The notes under the pieces are model-generated. The model had not been told where the DNA came from and did not search any database. It was given only the letters and a program-made list of their open reading frames with translations. Both the position numbers and the translations under genes were made by a program. From Desulforhopalus sp. IMCC35007 (lineage in GTDB: Bacteria > Desulfobacterota > Desulfobulbia > Desulfobulbales > Desulfocapsaceae): 64,000 nt of DNA. Positions 1-9,149 of the stretch are shown here, piece by piece (position 1 is the stretch's first letter; every line of letters begins with the position of its first letter). The DNA lies in assembly GCF_005116575.1 (NCBI RefSeq), contig NZ_SWCN01000012.1, positions 1-64,000 on the forward strand. The letters are read 5' to 3'.

Positions 1-650
1 AACCACAAAGGTCCAGACTGTCATGGGCAGCTATAGATGGTCCACCGAATCGGTGGCCAGAGACAGGCTGCTCTTGAAGTACTTGGGAGTGAATACTAAA
101 TAGTGTGCGCTTTACCCGATTTTCAGGGTAACCAAATGAAATTTCCAGGCAGCCTAAGACCAAGTGACTGGGGCATCCACAAGGCGTGAAGCCGAAGGGG
201 TAAAGGCACCTACCTTTGAGGGGCGAGGGGAAAAAGTTGATAGGGAAGAATCAGCAAAGATTGTGGCAGTGTCTGTTCCGACAACGGACTTGGTAGAGGC
301 TCCATCCACCGCCTGCTTGCGGAGACACATTTGGCCAGAAGATATCAAACAGGGTAACCCTGTTCGTTCAAAAAATCGGAATCATTACAACGCTTATAAA
401 AGCATTCTGAGGCGGCCTCCAGCTCAAAAGATTTTATCAATAAACTGAAGACTTCACCTAACACTCTGGCCGATGATGATTATTAATATTCACTCGGCTC
501 TGATAGCCGGAAAGGACACGTTCAGACCCTGGATGTGAAGAGGTAAATCGTTGTTACCTTTTACAATACACGTGAAGACATGCGCATAACCGAGCAATGG
601 GGACACCCATACACTTTTACCGAGGTTTTTTCAACCAATGAGGATTTTTT
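1..650 (+). other. Non-coding left edge; possible group II intron 5' remnant
   Basis: No convincing protein is encoded here. A GTGCG motif at 105-109 resembles a group II intron 5' end. It is followed by several potential RNA hairpins: TTACCC/GGGTAA at about 111-132, CCGC/GCGG near 310-322, and a stem closed by a GTAA tetraloop (ACAGG/CCTGT) near 350-363. An earlier stem CCACCG/CGGTGG lies near 41-55. Both strands stay open across about 150-350, as happens over structured RNA DNA. I see no reverse transcriptase and no domain V-like hairpin downstream, so if this is an intron it is only a 5' fragment. From about 370 to 650 the DNA holds nothing I can name except the upstream region of the ligase gene. 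The intron reading is an inference from motif and fold; another structured RNA is possible. Confidence 0.3.
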
Positions 651-1529
651 ATGGCCTGGCTTGTAGTACTTGACCCAATTGACGGATTGAAACCAAAAAC
701 AGACACCTCACTTGCCGTTATCAATGAAGCAAGAAGACAGGGCATAGAGGTAGATACGGCAACGATTGAAGACCTGTTTTTTGAGCTTCAGGCTGCTGTA
801 ATGGCCACAGACGGCAATAATGTCAGACAGAAGAAGGTACTCGGTGATTATCAGCTCATATTTATGCGTAAAGAGCCACCCTACGACCTGGCATTTCATT
901 ACGCCACTCACCTGCTGTCACTCTCCGGCACCCTGGTGGTCAACAGCGCCTCAGCCCTTCGTGATTACAACGAGAAGCTTATCGCCCTTCCCTTTGGAAA
1001 ATATATGCCACCAACCATGGTCAGCTCAGATCCTGCGCTGATCAAGGACTTTATCGAACGCCATGGCCTCTGCGTCATCAAATCCCTTGATAGTTTTCAG
1101 GGTAAATCAGTCCAAAAGATCGAAAAAGACGATGATGAAGCCATGGGCGCCTTCACAGACCATGGAAGCAAACCTGCAATGGTCCAGCAATTTCAGGAGC
1201 GGGTCTACGACGGTGACAAAAGAGTGCTCATGCTTGGTGATAGATTTATTGGAGCTGCCATGCGCAAGCCCAAAAGCGGCTACCATGCAAACTTTGCCAG
1301 CAGCGAGGCACTGCTCACGGTTCTCACGCCAAAAGAGCAGGCGGCCATTGACGAAATCGGCCCCTGGCTGCTCAACCAGGGGATACATTTCACCGGACTT
1401 GATTTTATTGGCGAACAATTGACCGAAATCAACATCACCTGCCCCACTGGCATTATCCAGATCGGTGAACTTGAGGGCCGGGATCTCGCCAGAGAAATTG
1501 TTGATTATTTCAAACAGCTTTGTCAGTAA
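651..1529 (+). CDS. GshB-like glutathione synthetase-family ATP-grasp ligase
   Basis: A 292-residue ATP-grasp ligase resembling bacterial glutathione synthetase, which joins gamma-glutamylcysteine and glycine using ATP. The N-terminal DPIDGLKPKTDTS block matches the GshB start. MRKEPPYD, YATHLL, DGDKRVLML and GLDFIGEQLTEINITCPTG match GshB core motifs for substrate, ATP and metal binding. The protein is somewhat shorter than E. coli GshB. The start follows GAGG with normal spacing. No gshA lies in the window, so the substrate could be another gamma-glutamyl or amino-acid thiol precursor. It is followed 10 bp later by an ABC exporter pair and then a CPYC redox protein, which suggests a thiol or peptide made and exported by one operon. 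Family assignment is firm; the exact product is inferred. Confidence 0.85.
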   Translation: MAWLVVLDPIDGLKPKTDTSLAVINEARRQGIEVDTATIEDLFFELQAAVMATDGNNVRQKKVLGDYQLIFMRKEPPYDLAFHYATHLLSLSGTLVVNSASALRDYNEKLIALPFGKYMPPTMVSSDPALIKDFIERHGLCVIKSLDSFQGKSVQKIEKDDDEAMGAFTDHGSKPAMVQQFQERVYDGDKRVLMLGDRFIGAAMRKPKSGYHANFASSEALLTVLTPKEQAAIDEIGPWLLNQGIHFTGLDFIGEQLTEINITCPTGIIQIGELEGRDLAREIVDYFKQLCQ

Positions 1530-1539
1530 AGAGAAAACT

Positions 1540-2448
1540 ATGGACGCCCTAAGTATCAGCGATCTACATAAAGTGTACAACAGTGGCTTCATTGCCCTTA
1601 AAGGTGTGACCTTCGATGTCAAAGAAGGTGATTTTTTTGGCCTGCTCGGGCCAAACGGCGCCGGCAAGACCACCACCATCGGCATCCTGACCTCCCTTGT
1701 GACGAAAACCAAGGGCACCGTGACAATCTTTGGTATCGACATCGATAAGGATTTCCCTGCTGCCAAGCGGCTCATTGGCGTTGTCCCCCAGGAATACAAT
1801 TTTTCTATTTTTGAAAAGGTCATCGATATCGTCACCCAACAGGCGGGCTACTATGGGATGGAAAAAGACCATGCCTATGCTAATGCAGAAAAATATCTCA
1901 AAAAACTCGGTCTCTGGGAAAAACGGCACAGCCCTGCCCGGGAACTCTCGGGAGGCATGAAACGAAGGCTCATGATTGCAAGGGGACTGATACATGAACC
2001 TCGTCTGCTTATCCTTGATGAACCAACCGCCGGAGTCGACGTGGAACTCAGACGCGGCATGTGGGACTTTCTCACCGAGCTCAATGAAAAGGGGACAACC
2101 ATTATCCTCACGACCCACTATCTCGAGGAGGCTGAACAGCTGTGTAAACAGATTGCCATCATCAACCATGGCCAGATTATTGTAAATACCAGTAAAAAAG
2201 CATTGCTCCGCAAACTGAACAAAGAAACCTTTATTTTTGAAACCAAGGAGCCGGTAATAGAACTTCCACCTCTCGGTGAAAGTCACTTTCGTATCCAGGA
2301 GGAGACCACCGTAGAGATAACCATCGACAAACACCTCTCTCTCAACGCTATTTTTGCCCATCTCAATAGGCACAATATTACAGTGGAAAGTATGCGGAAT
2401 AAGTCAAACAGACTGGAAGAACTCTTCATGGAGCTGGTGGAACAATGA
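1540..2448 (+). CDS. ABC-2 type transporter ATP-binding protein
   Basis: The 302-residue cytoplasmic ATPase of a YadG/CcmA-like ABC exporter. Walker A GPNGAGKTT lies at residues 37-45, followed by a Q-loop, the signature LSGGMKRR, Walker B LLILDEPTAGVD and an H-loop histidine in TTHYLEEAEQ. The C-terminal stretch of about 80 residues is the usual extension of this subfamily. The frame is open further upstream inside gshB, but the ATG at 1540 sits just after the ligase stop, gives the family start and is preceded by a weak GAG. It overlaps the permease gene in an ATGA, so the two are translationally coupled. Substrate unknown; neighbours suggest a thiol compound or peptide. Confidence 0.9.
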   Translation: MDALSISDLHKVYNSGFIALKGVTFDVKEGDFFGLLGPNGAGKTTTIGILTSLVTKTKGTVTIFGIDIDKDFPAAKRLIGVVPQEYNFSIFEKVIDIVTQQAGYYGMEKDHAYANAEKYLKKLGLWEKRHSPARELSGGMKRRLMIARGLIHEPRLLILDEPTAGVDVELRRGMWDFLTELNEKGTTIILTTHYLEEAEQLCKQIAIINHGQIIVNTSKKALLRKLNKETFIFETKEPVIELPPLGESHFRIQEETTVEITIDKHLSLNAIFAHLNRHNITVESMRNKSNRLEELFMELVEQ

Positions 2449-3212
2449 GAGAAAACCTGATTTCCCTGCAATCAATCGCCAGAAAGGAGATGATACGAAT
2501 TTTTCGTATCTGGATACAGACCCTCGTACCGCCTGTTATCACGATCACCCTCTATTTTATTATTTTCGGCAGCTTTATCGGCTCGCAGCTCGGAGACATG
2601 AACGGATTCAGTTATATGGCATATATTGCGCCGGGCCTGATTATGATGGCAATTATAACAAACTCCTACTCCAACACCGTTTCTTCTTTTTTCAGTGCAA
2701 AATTCCAGCGAAATGTAGAGGAACTTCTCGTCAGCCCAACACCAAACTGGGTTATTATACTTGGCTATGTCGCAGGAGGAATGACCCGGGGGCTCAGCGT
2801 CGGTCTTCTGGTATCAATCGTCAGCCTTTTTTTCGTCAGACTTCCTGTACACAATTTTTTATGGGCAGGACTCTTCGCCCTCCTCACCAGTTTCGTTTTC
2901 TCACTTGCGGGGATGATAAACGGTATATTTGCCAAAAAGTTTGACGATATTTCCATAATCCCCACTTTCATCATAACACCTCTGACCTATCTTGGTGGAG
3001 TGTTCTATTCCATATCACTGCTGCCTGACTTCTGGCAGACACTGTCAAAGGCCAACCCTATTGTCTATATGATCAACGGATTCCGTTATGGCTTTCTTGG
3101 CAGCTCCGATATCAATGTTTACAGTGGTCTTGGAATGCTTCTCCTGTTTTCTGTAGTTCTTTTTTCCGTCAACCTTTATCTCTTTAAAAAAGGCATTGGC
3201 ATACGGACGTAA
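2445..3212 (+). CDS. ABC-2 type transporter permease
   Basis: A 255-residue inner-membrane protein with about six hydrophobic segments, typical of the YadH/ABC-2 permease family: a short amphipathic N-terminus, TM1 around residues 25-45, and a cluster of helices from about 100 onwards. The TYLGGVFYSISLLPDFWQ stretch near the C-terminus is a characteristic ABC-2 signature. It starts in the ATGA overlap with the ATPase gene, so the two subunits should be made in equal amounts and form a homodimeric permease with two ATPases. The direction is probably export, as for most of this family. The cargo is not shown by the sequence. Confidence 0.9.
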   Translation: MRENLISLQSIARKEMIRIFRIWIQTLVPPVITITLYFIIFGSFIGSQLGDMNGFSYMAYIAPGLIMMAIITNSYSNTVSSFFSAKFQRNVEELLVSPTPNWVIILGYVAGGMTRGLSVGLLVSIVSLFFVRLPVHNFLWAGLFALLTSFVFSLAGMINGIFAKKFDDISIIPTFIITPLTYLGGVFYSISLLPDFWQTLSKANPIVYMINGFRYGFLGSSDINVYSGLGMLLLFSVVLFSVNLYLFKKGIGIRT

Positions 3213-3248
3213 CCCACACTCATTTAAAATAAAAACTTTGGTGAATTC

Positions 3249-3488
3249 ATGATTCAACTCTACGTAAGGGCGGGATGCCCATATTGTAAGAAGGTGGAAA
3301 CAGCAGCAGCAGAAATGGGTCTTGTTGAAGGCTCGGACTTTGAACTCGTTGATGCCGCTCCAAATACTCCCGGCCGAGAAGTGGTTCTGAAAACCGGTGG
3401 TAAAGGTATGGTTCCCTTTCTCATCGACGGAGAAATCTCCATGTATGAGAGCGCCGATATTATCGACTACCTCAAAGCCAAAAAGTAA
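3249..3488 (+). CDS. Glutaredoxin-like thioredoxin-fold protein (CPYC)
   Basis: A 79-residue protein with a glutaredoxin/GST-N fold and the classic dithiol motif C10-P-Y-C13. GMVPFLIDG supplies the cis-proline loop and ESADIIDYL the last helix. It should act in the cytoplasm in thiol-disulfide exchange or deglutathionylation, using whatever low-molecular-weight thiol the GshB-like enzyme makes. It is the last gene of the 651-3488 cluster, 36 bp after the permease, and is followed by a terminator-like hairpin. Confidence 0.85.
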   Translation: MIQLYVRAGCPYCKKVETAAAEMGLVEGSDFELVDAAPNTPGREVVLKTGGKGMVPFLIDGEISMYESADIIDYLKAKK

Positions 3489-3498
3489 ATCCCTTTTC

Positions 3499-3538
3499 TG
3501 ACACGAAATGAGAGTACTCAAGACTCCATTTCGTGTCA
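3499..3538 (+). terminator. Hairpin ending the gshB-like/ABC/glutaredoxin operon
   Basis: A perfect 12-bp inverted repeat (TGACACGAAATG / CATTTCGTGTCA) is extended by GAGT/ACTC after a one-base bulge, leaving a 7-base loop. It lies 11 bp after the glutaredoxin stop. There is no strong T-run after it, so it may act as an mRNA 3' stabiliser or as a weak terminator. Confidence 0.6.
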
Positions 3539-3732
3539 CACCATTGTTTCTGCTGAAAGGTTCAGCGCCCCGCCAATTCATGTTTTTTCAATCAAAACTA
3601 ACAAATAATCTTGTAATATTTGACGAACATGCAGCATCCGTCATATATTTAGTCAAGGGAGTACAGGGAAAAGAACGCTATCAGTTGTCATGAGACTGCT
3701 TGTCAATAAGGCCTCAAACCATTAAACCCACA

Positions 3733-6234
3733 ATGCGCACAGAAAAGACCATCCATAAAACTATTGGCCAGATTCTTGGCCAAAGTTGCGCAACATTCCT
3801 CTTTCTTGTATGTATCTTTCTCACCTTAACACCCCGTACCCTGCAAGCCAGTTCAACCCCAACCGCTATAACTGTTGGGGTATACAGCAATGAGCCTACG
3901 CTTTTTATCGATAATAATGGCAATCCCGCCGGTATTTTCATCGACATCCTGGAAAGCATAGCAGAAAAAGAAGGCTGGCAGCTCGAGTACACAGTTGGTC
4001 ATTTCGACAAGTTGTTTAACGACGTCGTACAGGGCAAAATTGATCTTCTTCCTGCTGTTGCCTATTCTGAGAAAAGGGAGGAAATCATTGATTACAATTA
4101 TGCAAACGTTATTGCCAACTGGGCCGGGCTCTACACTGCAAAAAGTACCCAGATAAGTTCGTTTCTTGAGCTGAAAAATAAAATAATTGGAGTAAAGGCG
4201 GGAGACATTCATTTTTTTGCTCTGCAAAAAATGATGAAAAACTTCAACATAGAGTGCCGATATCTTGAAACAGATGAATACACAACGGTCTTTGAAATGC
4301 TCCAGGCAGGCGTTATCGATGTCGCAGTGGTCAACAGGCTTTTTGGAGAAAAAAATAAACTTCAATTTGCCGCTGAAGAAACATCTGTTCTTTTTAATCC
4401 AATAGAGATGCGCTTTGCCGTCCCAAAAGGCCAGCACCAGCAACTCACTCACACCATCGATACGTACCTCAGCCGCTTCAAAGCAGATGAGACTTCGATA
4501 TATTACAAAACCATTAACAAATGGTTGATGGTGGAGACCAAGTATCAAAAACCATTCTGGCTTCGTCCTGTACTCTACGCCACCCTTGGTATCACTTTCT
4601 TTCTCTGCATTACCCTCATACTCTTTCGCCTTCAGGTCCGGAATCGTACGGCAGAACTCCAGGAGATAAATAAAAACCTGGTATCTCAGATAAAAGAGAG
4701 AAAAAAAGCAGAAGAAACCCTGCAAAAATACGCCAGGGTCATTGAAGCCTCAAATGATGCCATAGCCCTCATCGATCGTAACAATATCCATGTCTTTACC
4801 AATAAGGTGTATCGGTCAATCGCCGTCACTCCTACAGCTTCAATTACAGGAACCTCCATCATCGATTATCTTGGTGAAGATTTTTATAATCTGGAATTAA
4901 AGGATGCGGTCGCCTCCTGCCTGCAGGGTGAAACTGTGCAAATCCAGACTCGGCCGAGGCTCGGCCATAACAATGAATTTTACTGGAACATCACCATCAG
5001 CCCCTACTATTCCACGGCAAGAGAACTTGAAGGGTATGTCATTGATATCCATGACGTAACCGAACAGGTGGAGTTACAGAACCGCTTGAAAAATTCCCAA
5101 AAGATGGAAGCGATCGGCATGCTTGCAGGTGGGGTTGCCCACGACCTCAACAACATTCTTTCAGGACTCGTCAGTTATCCTGACATGCTGCTCATTAACA
5201 AAAGTCCGGATGACCCGATGACAACCCCACTGCTGACCATCAAAAAATCAGGAGAGCGCGCAGCGACAATTGTCCAGGATCTCCTCACCCTTGCAAGACG
5301 CGGCGTTGGCACTCAGGTCATTACCAACATCAACACCATCATTAGAGAATTTCTTACCAGCCCGGAGCACCGATCCATCACCAAATCTGTATCCGGAATA
5401 GAATACAATGTTAACCTTGAAAACGGGCTGCCCAACATCAAGGGTTCCGCCGTACATCTCTCAAAGATTTTGATGAATTTTTTCACCAATGGAGTGGAGG
5501 CAATGCCCGAAGGTGGTCGCCTGTCTATTTCCACCAAAAAAGTTACCCTCACCGAAGAGTACACCGGTTATGAAGCCATCCCGCCTGGGAGTTTTTCCAC
5601 ACTGACCATAACGGATACAGGTATCGGTATGTCCACTGGCGAAATCAACCGGGTTTTTGAGCCGTTTTACACCAGCAAAATCATGGGCCGGAGCGGTACC
5701 GGCCTTGGTATGGCCGTTGTCTGGGGAACAGTGAAAGACCATAACGGATACATTGATATCAAAAGCAAACCCGGCCAGGGCACAACTTTTATGGTCTATT
5801 TTCCCACAACCGATGAACTGCTCGTCGAACAGGACAAATGCACCTTAAAAGACTATTTAGGCAATAATGAAAACATCCTGGTGGTTGATGACCTCGAGGA
5901 ACAACGGATACTCACCAAGGGTATTTTGACCAACCTTAACTACAAGGTGGATGTTGCAGGCTCCGGCCTTGAGGCCATTGAAAAATGCCAGAAACAGACC
6001 TATGAGCTGCTGGTTCTCGATATGATTATGCCGGGGGAGTATGACGGTCTCTCCACCTTTGAAGCGATAAAATCTTCCAACCCACGGCAAAAGGCCATCA
6101 TCGTCAGCGGTTTTTCTGAAACCTCCAGGGTGAAGAAGGCACAGGCACTCGGCGCCGGAACCTATATAAAAAAGCCCTATAGCGTCGAATCGCTTGCCAC
6201 TACAATATATCGGGAGTTGAACGGCTCATCCTGA
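3733..6234 (+). CDS. BvgS-like hybrid sensor histidine kinase
   Basis: An 833-residue inner-membrane hybrid kinase. Domains in order: a signal/anchor segment (about 12-40); a periplasmic solute-binding SBP_bac_3 domain (about 45-265); a membrane helix (about 272-295); a short coiled coil; a PAS domain (about 330-450); HisKA with phospho-acceptor H470 in GGVAHDLNN; HATPase_c with GTGLGMAVV; and a receiver with D763 in LLVLDMIMPG. The binding domain probably senses an amino acid or other small polar ligand. A TTG at 3700 is also in frame, but the ATG at 3733 starts the signal segment directly. No separate response regulator is adjacent; phosphotransfer may go through its own receiver to an unlinked partner. 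Confidence 0.9.
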   Translation: MRTEKTIHKTIGQILGQSCATFLFLVCIFLTLTPRTLQASSTPTAITVGVYSNEPTLFIDNNGNPAGIFIDILESIAEKEGWQLEYTVGHFDKLFNDVVQGKIDLLPAVAYSEKREEIIDYNYANVIANWAGLYTAKSTQISSFLELKNKIIGVKAGDIHFFALQKMMKNFNIECRYLETDEYTTVFEMLQAGVIDVAVVNRLFGEKNKLQFAAEETSVLFNPIEMRFAVPKGQHQQLTHTIDTYLSRFKADETSIYYKTINKWLMVETKYQKPFWLRPVLYATLGITFFLCITLILFRLQVRNRTAELQEINKNLVSQIKERKKAEETLQKYARVIEASNDAIALIDRNNIHVFTNKVYRSIAVTPTASITGTSIIDYLGEDFYNLELKDAVASCLQGETVQIQTRPRLGHNNEFYWNITISPYYSTARELEGYVIDIHDVTEQVELQNRLKNSQKMEAIGMLAGGVAHDLNNILSGLVSYPDMLLINKSPDDPMTTPLLTIKKSGERAATIVQDLLTLARRGVGTQVITNINTIIREFLTSPEHRSITKSVSGIEYNVNLENGLPNIKGSAVHLSKILMNFFTNGVEAMPEGGRLSISTKKVTLTEEYTGYEAIPPGSFSTLTITDTGIGMSTGEINRVFEPFYTSKIMGRSGTGLGMAVVWGTVKDHNGYIDIKSKPGQGTTFMVYFPTTDELLVEQDKCTLKDYLGNNENILVVDDLEEQRILTKGILTNLNYKVDVAGSGLEAIEKCQKQTYELLVLDMIMPGEYDGLSTFEAIKSSNPRQKAIIVSGFSETSRVKKAQALGAGTYIKKPYSVESLATTIYRELNGSS

Positions 6235-6252
6235 TATCCCATGAATAAGGGA

Positions 6253-8697
6253 TCATCCAGACTGTTTCTGTCCCTCCAGCCAGCCTAGAAACGAGGCTTC
6301 ATCTATTTTATGGTCTGCCAGTAAGCCTTTACTGTAATACGGATCAAAGGATATCTTCCGGTCCCTCAGCTTTTGTTGAAACCAGGCTTTCTCAGCGATC
6401 AGCCCCTCAACATCATCCGTCAAAGGAAGAGAGGAAATGCTCGTTTTTACAAGAGATGCATAGGGAGTGTAGATAATCCTTTTACCACTCTCCACAAGAC
6501 GACAGCTGAAATCTGCCATTGCAAAAAGGTGTGGAAATTCTTGTGCCAGAAAGCCTCCCAAATCCAGATACTCCTCCCTCCTGAACATGGCCAGCTGCCA
6601 ATTGCCATAGCTCACATCCTGCAGGCAATGCAGCCCCGCCATGTGCCGGGTAGAGGACTGGAGAAAATCATGGAAGTACAAAGCGTCCTCATTGCTGAGT
6701 TGAGGATAGAGATACGATGGCCCATCGCTCCCATCAAAATTCACCCTGCCGCAGACCATGGCAACGTCTTCCAGGAGAAAAGGACTCGTCAGCCCCTCGA
6801 GCCAGTCATGGCTCATCGCTTGAGCTGTACCATCTATTAGAACCACAAACTCACTTTCAAGCTGGCCAATTACCCGGTTGAGAGCAGACGCAATCCCCTC
6901 TGCCGGCGGACAACTGACAACGCGTACCTGGACGTCGGCTATGGCCACCCGTTGGTTCAGCTTTTCACTAGCTGCCCTCTTTGTTGAAACCAGGATATAT
7001 TCCGGATACGCGGCGCCACTCCCTTCTATAAGAGTCGAAACTAAATTCTGGTGACATTCCCCCGCATCTGCGCCCCAGATGATTACCGAAACGCTTGGCT
7101 CTACCTTACGACAGGCACGAAGTTGATAAAAAAAATTGAGCTCTGTATGCAGGGCGCCAAGTGGGATCTGCCTGCGCACCATTGCAGCCTCTAAAGCCTT
7201 CCTGCCTGCTTCATTGGCGTAGTTTTTTTGTCCATGATTGATACTCGTTGAAGTCTCAGAGGCACGCCAGTGATAGAGTATTTCCGGGATATGAACCACC
7301 CGCTCACACTGCTCGGTCAATTTGAGCAGCAGGTCGTAGTCCTGAGCACCATCATAGAGTGCATCCAAACCACCCACCTTTTCAAAAAGGCTTTTTTTCA
7401 CCGTGACAAAATGGGTGATATAATTGTGAGAAAAGAGCAGCGCCTGATTAAAGCCCGGTTTACGGAAAACTGAGAGAACCGTACCATCGTTTCCAATAAG
7501 ATCTTCATCACTGTAAAGCAGGTCAGCACCGCTGGCATTGAGCTCCTCCACCACCTTCAACAGACAGTCAACGGTGAGTTCATCATCGTTATCGAGAAAG
7601 CCAACATAGCTGCCGGTGGCAAGAGTTGCGGCACTATTGGTTGCCCCTGCTATCCCATTATTTTCTGAGAGAAAGGTAACCTTTATCCGCGTATCTTTTT
7701 CAGACCACTCTTGCAGAAGCACCCGCACCTCGGGCCGGGGACTGCAGTCATCAGCCAGACAGAGCTCCCAATGGGGATAGGCCTGGTAAAGGACAGAGCG
7801 GATACAGTTCCTCAGGACCGCCGGATCTGGATTATACACCGGCACCAGCAGGGATATGAGCGGTTTATCTTTAAGCTCAGCCACCCGCCGGCAACAATAT
7901 AGCTGGTCAAACACTCCTTTTGTTACATAGTGGCAGAGTGCCTCACCCTTGCTGATCCCTGCCCCACACTGATCGAGATAAAATTCAGGATCAAAACAGG
8001 CCGCAGGACGAGCCCCTTCTTCCTTTGCCCGGCATAAATAATGGGAGAGCGGATCAAGGACAGGTGTTTTGCCCAAGCCAGAAAGAGCGAGGCTGCCAAG
8101 ATAAAATTCCGGGTCAAAAAGCGGCAGGGGACTTTTGCCAATTGAGGCTCCATGGAGCTTGTAGTGCTTGATTATTTCATTCTTGAGGCCTGCTAGAATT
8201 GGATTTGTATCAAAGTAGAATTGAAAATCAAAGTTCAGGCTGGGGCTTTTGCCCTGTTGCTGGCCCAGGCGAATATAATGACAGAGGGGATTACCATCCT
8301 CAGCTCTCCAGCCACTCCATGAACCATAGATATCCGGATCAAAGAAAGGACCCGGGCAGAAACCGTGCTTCCAGCCACTTGACAGATAATGGAGAAAAGG
8401 ATTCTCTTGTAAACCTTCCGGAAAATATCGCAGAAGATAATAACTGGTGTCAAAAAGAGGGTGGGGGTCAGCCTGCTGGCTCCAGTCTCCAGCCCCACGG
8501 CTATCCTGTTGCACAGCTGTCAGAGCCGTTTTCACATAGGTCCAGAGAGGATCAAGCGTATCACCCTGGTCCCCGGTTAACCTTTCCTGCAAGCTGAGAT
8601 AGTACCCTGAATCAAACACTCCAAGCAGCCTGAGCTGCCTGTACTCTTTATTGATACACACCCTCAGAAAGACCAGGACCGCTTTTTTAATATTCAT
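6253..8697 (-). CDS. Large family 2 glycosyltransferase with DPxxY-type repeats
   Basis: An 814-residue protein. The N-terminal third carries at least five short repeats of the type F-D-x-x-x-Y (FDTSYY, FDPDIY, FDFQFY, FDPEFY twice), as found at the start of some rhamnan/O-antigen glycosyltransferases. A canonical GT-A domain follows (about 285-500), with SLLVPVYNPD, a nucleotide-sugar-binding LADDCS, the metal-binding LDNDDE and YSDEDL. A second, diverged GT-A-like domain (about 560-780) begins VSVIIWGAD and lacks an obvious DxD. It probably builds a surface polysaccharide or glycosylates a cell-surface product at the cytoplasmic face. It starts 8 bp after the PPC-domain gene, so they are co-transcribed. 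No other polysaccharide genes are near. Confidence 0.85.
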   Translation of the reverse strand: MNIKKAVLVFLRVCINKEYRQLRLLGVFDSGYYLSLQERLTGDQGDTLDPLWTYVKTALTAVQQDSRGAGDWSQQADPHPLFDTSYYLLRYFPEGLQENPFLHYLSSGWKHGFCPGPFFDPDIYGSWSGWRAEDGNPLCHYIRLGQQQGKSPSLNFDFQFYFDTNPILAGLKNEIIKHYKLHGASIGKSPLPLFDPEFYLGSLALSGLGKTPVLDPLSHYLCRAKEEGARPAACFDPEFYLDQCGAGISKGEALCHYVTKGVFDQLYCCRRVAELKDKPLISLLVPVYNPDPAVLRNCIRSVLYQAYPHWELCLADDCSPRPEVRVLLQEWSEKDTRIKVTFLSENNGIAGATNSAATLATGSYVGFLDNDDELTVDCLLKVVEELNASGADLLYSDEDLIGNDGTVLSVFRKPGFNQALLFSHNYITHFVTVKKSLFEKVGGLDALYDGAQDYDLLLKLTEQCERVVHIPEILYHWRASETSTSINHGQKNYANEAGRKALEAAMVRRQIPLGALHTELNFFYQLRACRKVEPSVSVIIWGADAGECHQNLVSTLIEGSGAAYPEYILVSTKRAASEKLNQRVAIADVQVRVVSCPPAEGIASALNRVIGQLESEFVVLIDGTAQAMSHDWLEGLTSPFLLEDVAMVCGRVNFDGSDGPSYLYPQLSNEDALYFHDFLQSSTRHMAGLHCLQDVSYGNWQLAMFRREEYLDLGGFLAQEFPHLFAMADFSCRLVESGKRIIYTPYASLVKTSISSLPLTDDVEGLIAEKAWFQQKLRDRKISFDPYYSKGLLADHKIDEASFLGWLEGQKQSG

Positions 8698-8705
8698 GTA
8701 AATCG

Positions 8706-9149
8706 TTAGGGGTGTAATAATTTCAAATCAAGTGGGGCTTCCATAAGCCTCCTGGCACCGGTGTCCAGAATTTCATGGATAACCACCTCCATGACACGCC
8801 ACACCTTCACACCTGAACGAATACAGCCTGTAATGGTTTCATCCTGTCTGCCGCAGGCCATATGCATATGCAAAAGCGGTGTCCCTTCCTCGTCACAGAA
8901 AAGAGTGCCCGTGCCTGTAACTTCATGGGCATTTCTCAACTGATGACTCATGGGATTCAGCGGCAAACCTCTATCCGTTTCCGGCCCCACAACCAGTTGA
9001 CTTTGATCGTCTGCGCCACCAACCACAATAAGGGATGCGGCAGTAATCCCCTGCTCTGCTGCAAATTTTTCAATCACTTCATGGACAATCTCACCGTCTT
9101 CAAGTCGCAGAATAAATACCCTGCCTTGTCGTGCCTCTGAATATTTCAT
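8706..9149 (-). CDS. PPC/DUF296 domain protein
   Basis: A 147-residue single-domain protein of the PPC (plants and prokaryotes conserved, DUF296) family, known from plant AT-hook proteins and small bacterial trimers. The LHMHMACGR segment provides the clustered histidines that usually bind a metal; the EEVIEKFAAEQGI-like N-terminus and GCIRSGVKVWRVMEVVI strand fit the fold. There is no AT-hook or other DNA-binding part, so a DNA-binding role cannot be claimed. It is the first gene of a two-gene minus-strand unit with the glycosyltransferase. Function unknown. Confidence 0.8.
   Translation of the reverse strand: MKYSEARQGRVFILRLEDGEIVHEVIEKFAAEQGITAASLIVVGGADDQSQLVVGPETDRGLPLNPMSHQLRNAHEVTGTGTLFCDEEGTPLLHMHMACGRQDETITGCIRSGVKVWRVMEVVIHEILDTGARRLMEAPLDLKLLHP

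Noticed and set aside
154-448. Open frames on both strands at the left edge as small proteins
   Set aside because: Neither has a ribosome site or domain; the region looks like structured RNA, where stop-free frames are common.
3508-3693. A 61-codon open frame before the hybrid kinase
   Set aside because: It starts inside the terminator hairpin, has no ribosome site and no family features.
3853-4725. A 290-codon open frame on the minus strand
   Set aside because: It is antisense to the hybrid kinase's binding domain and has no recognisable motif.
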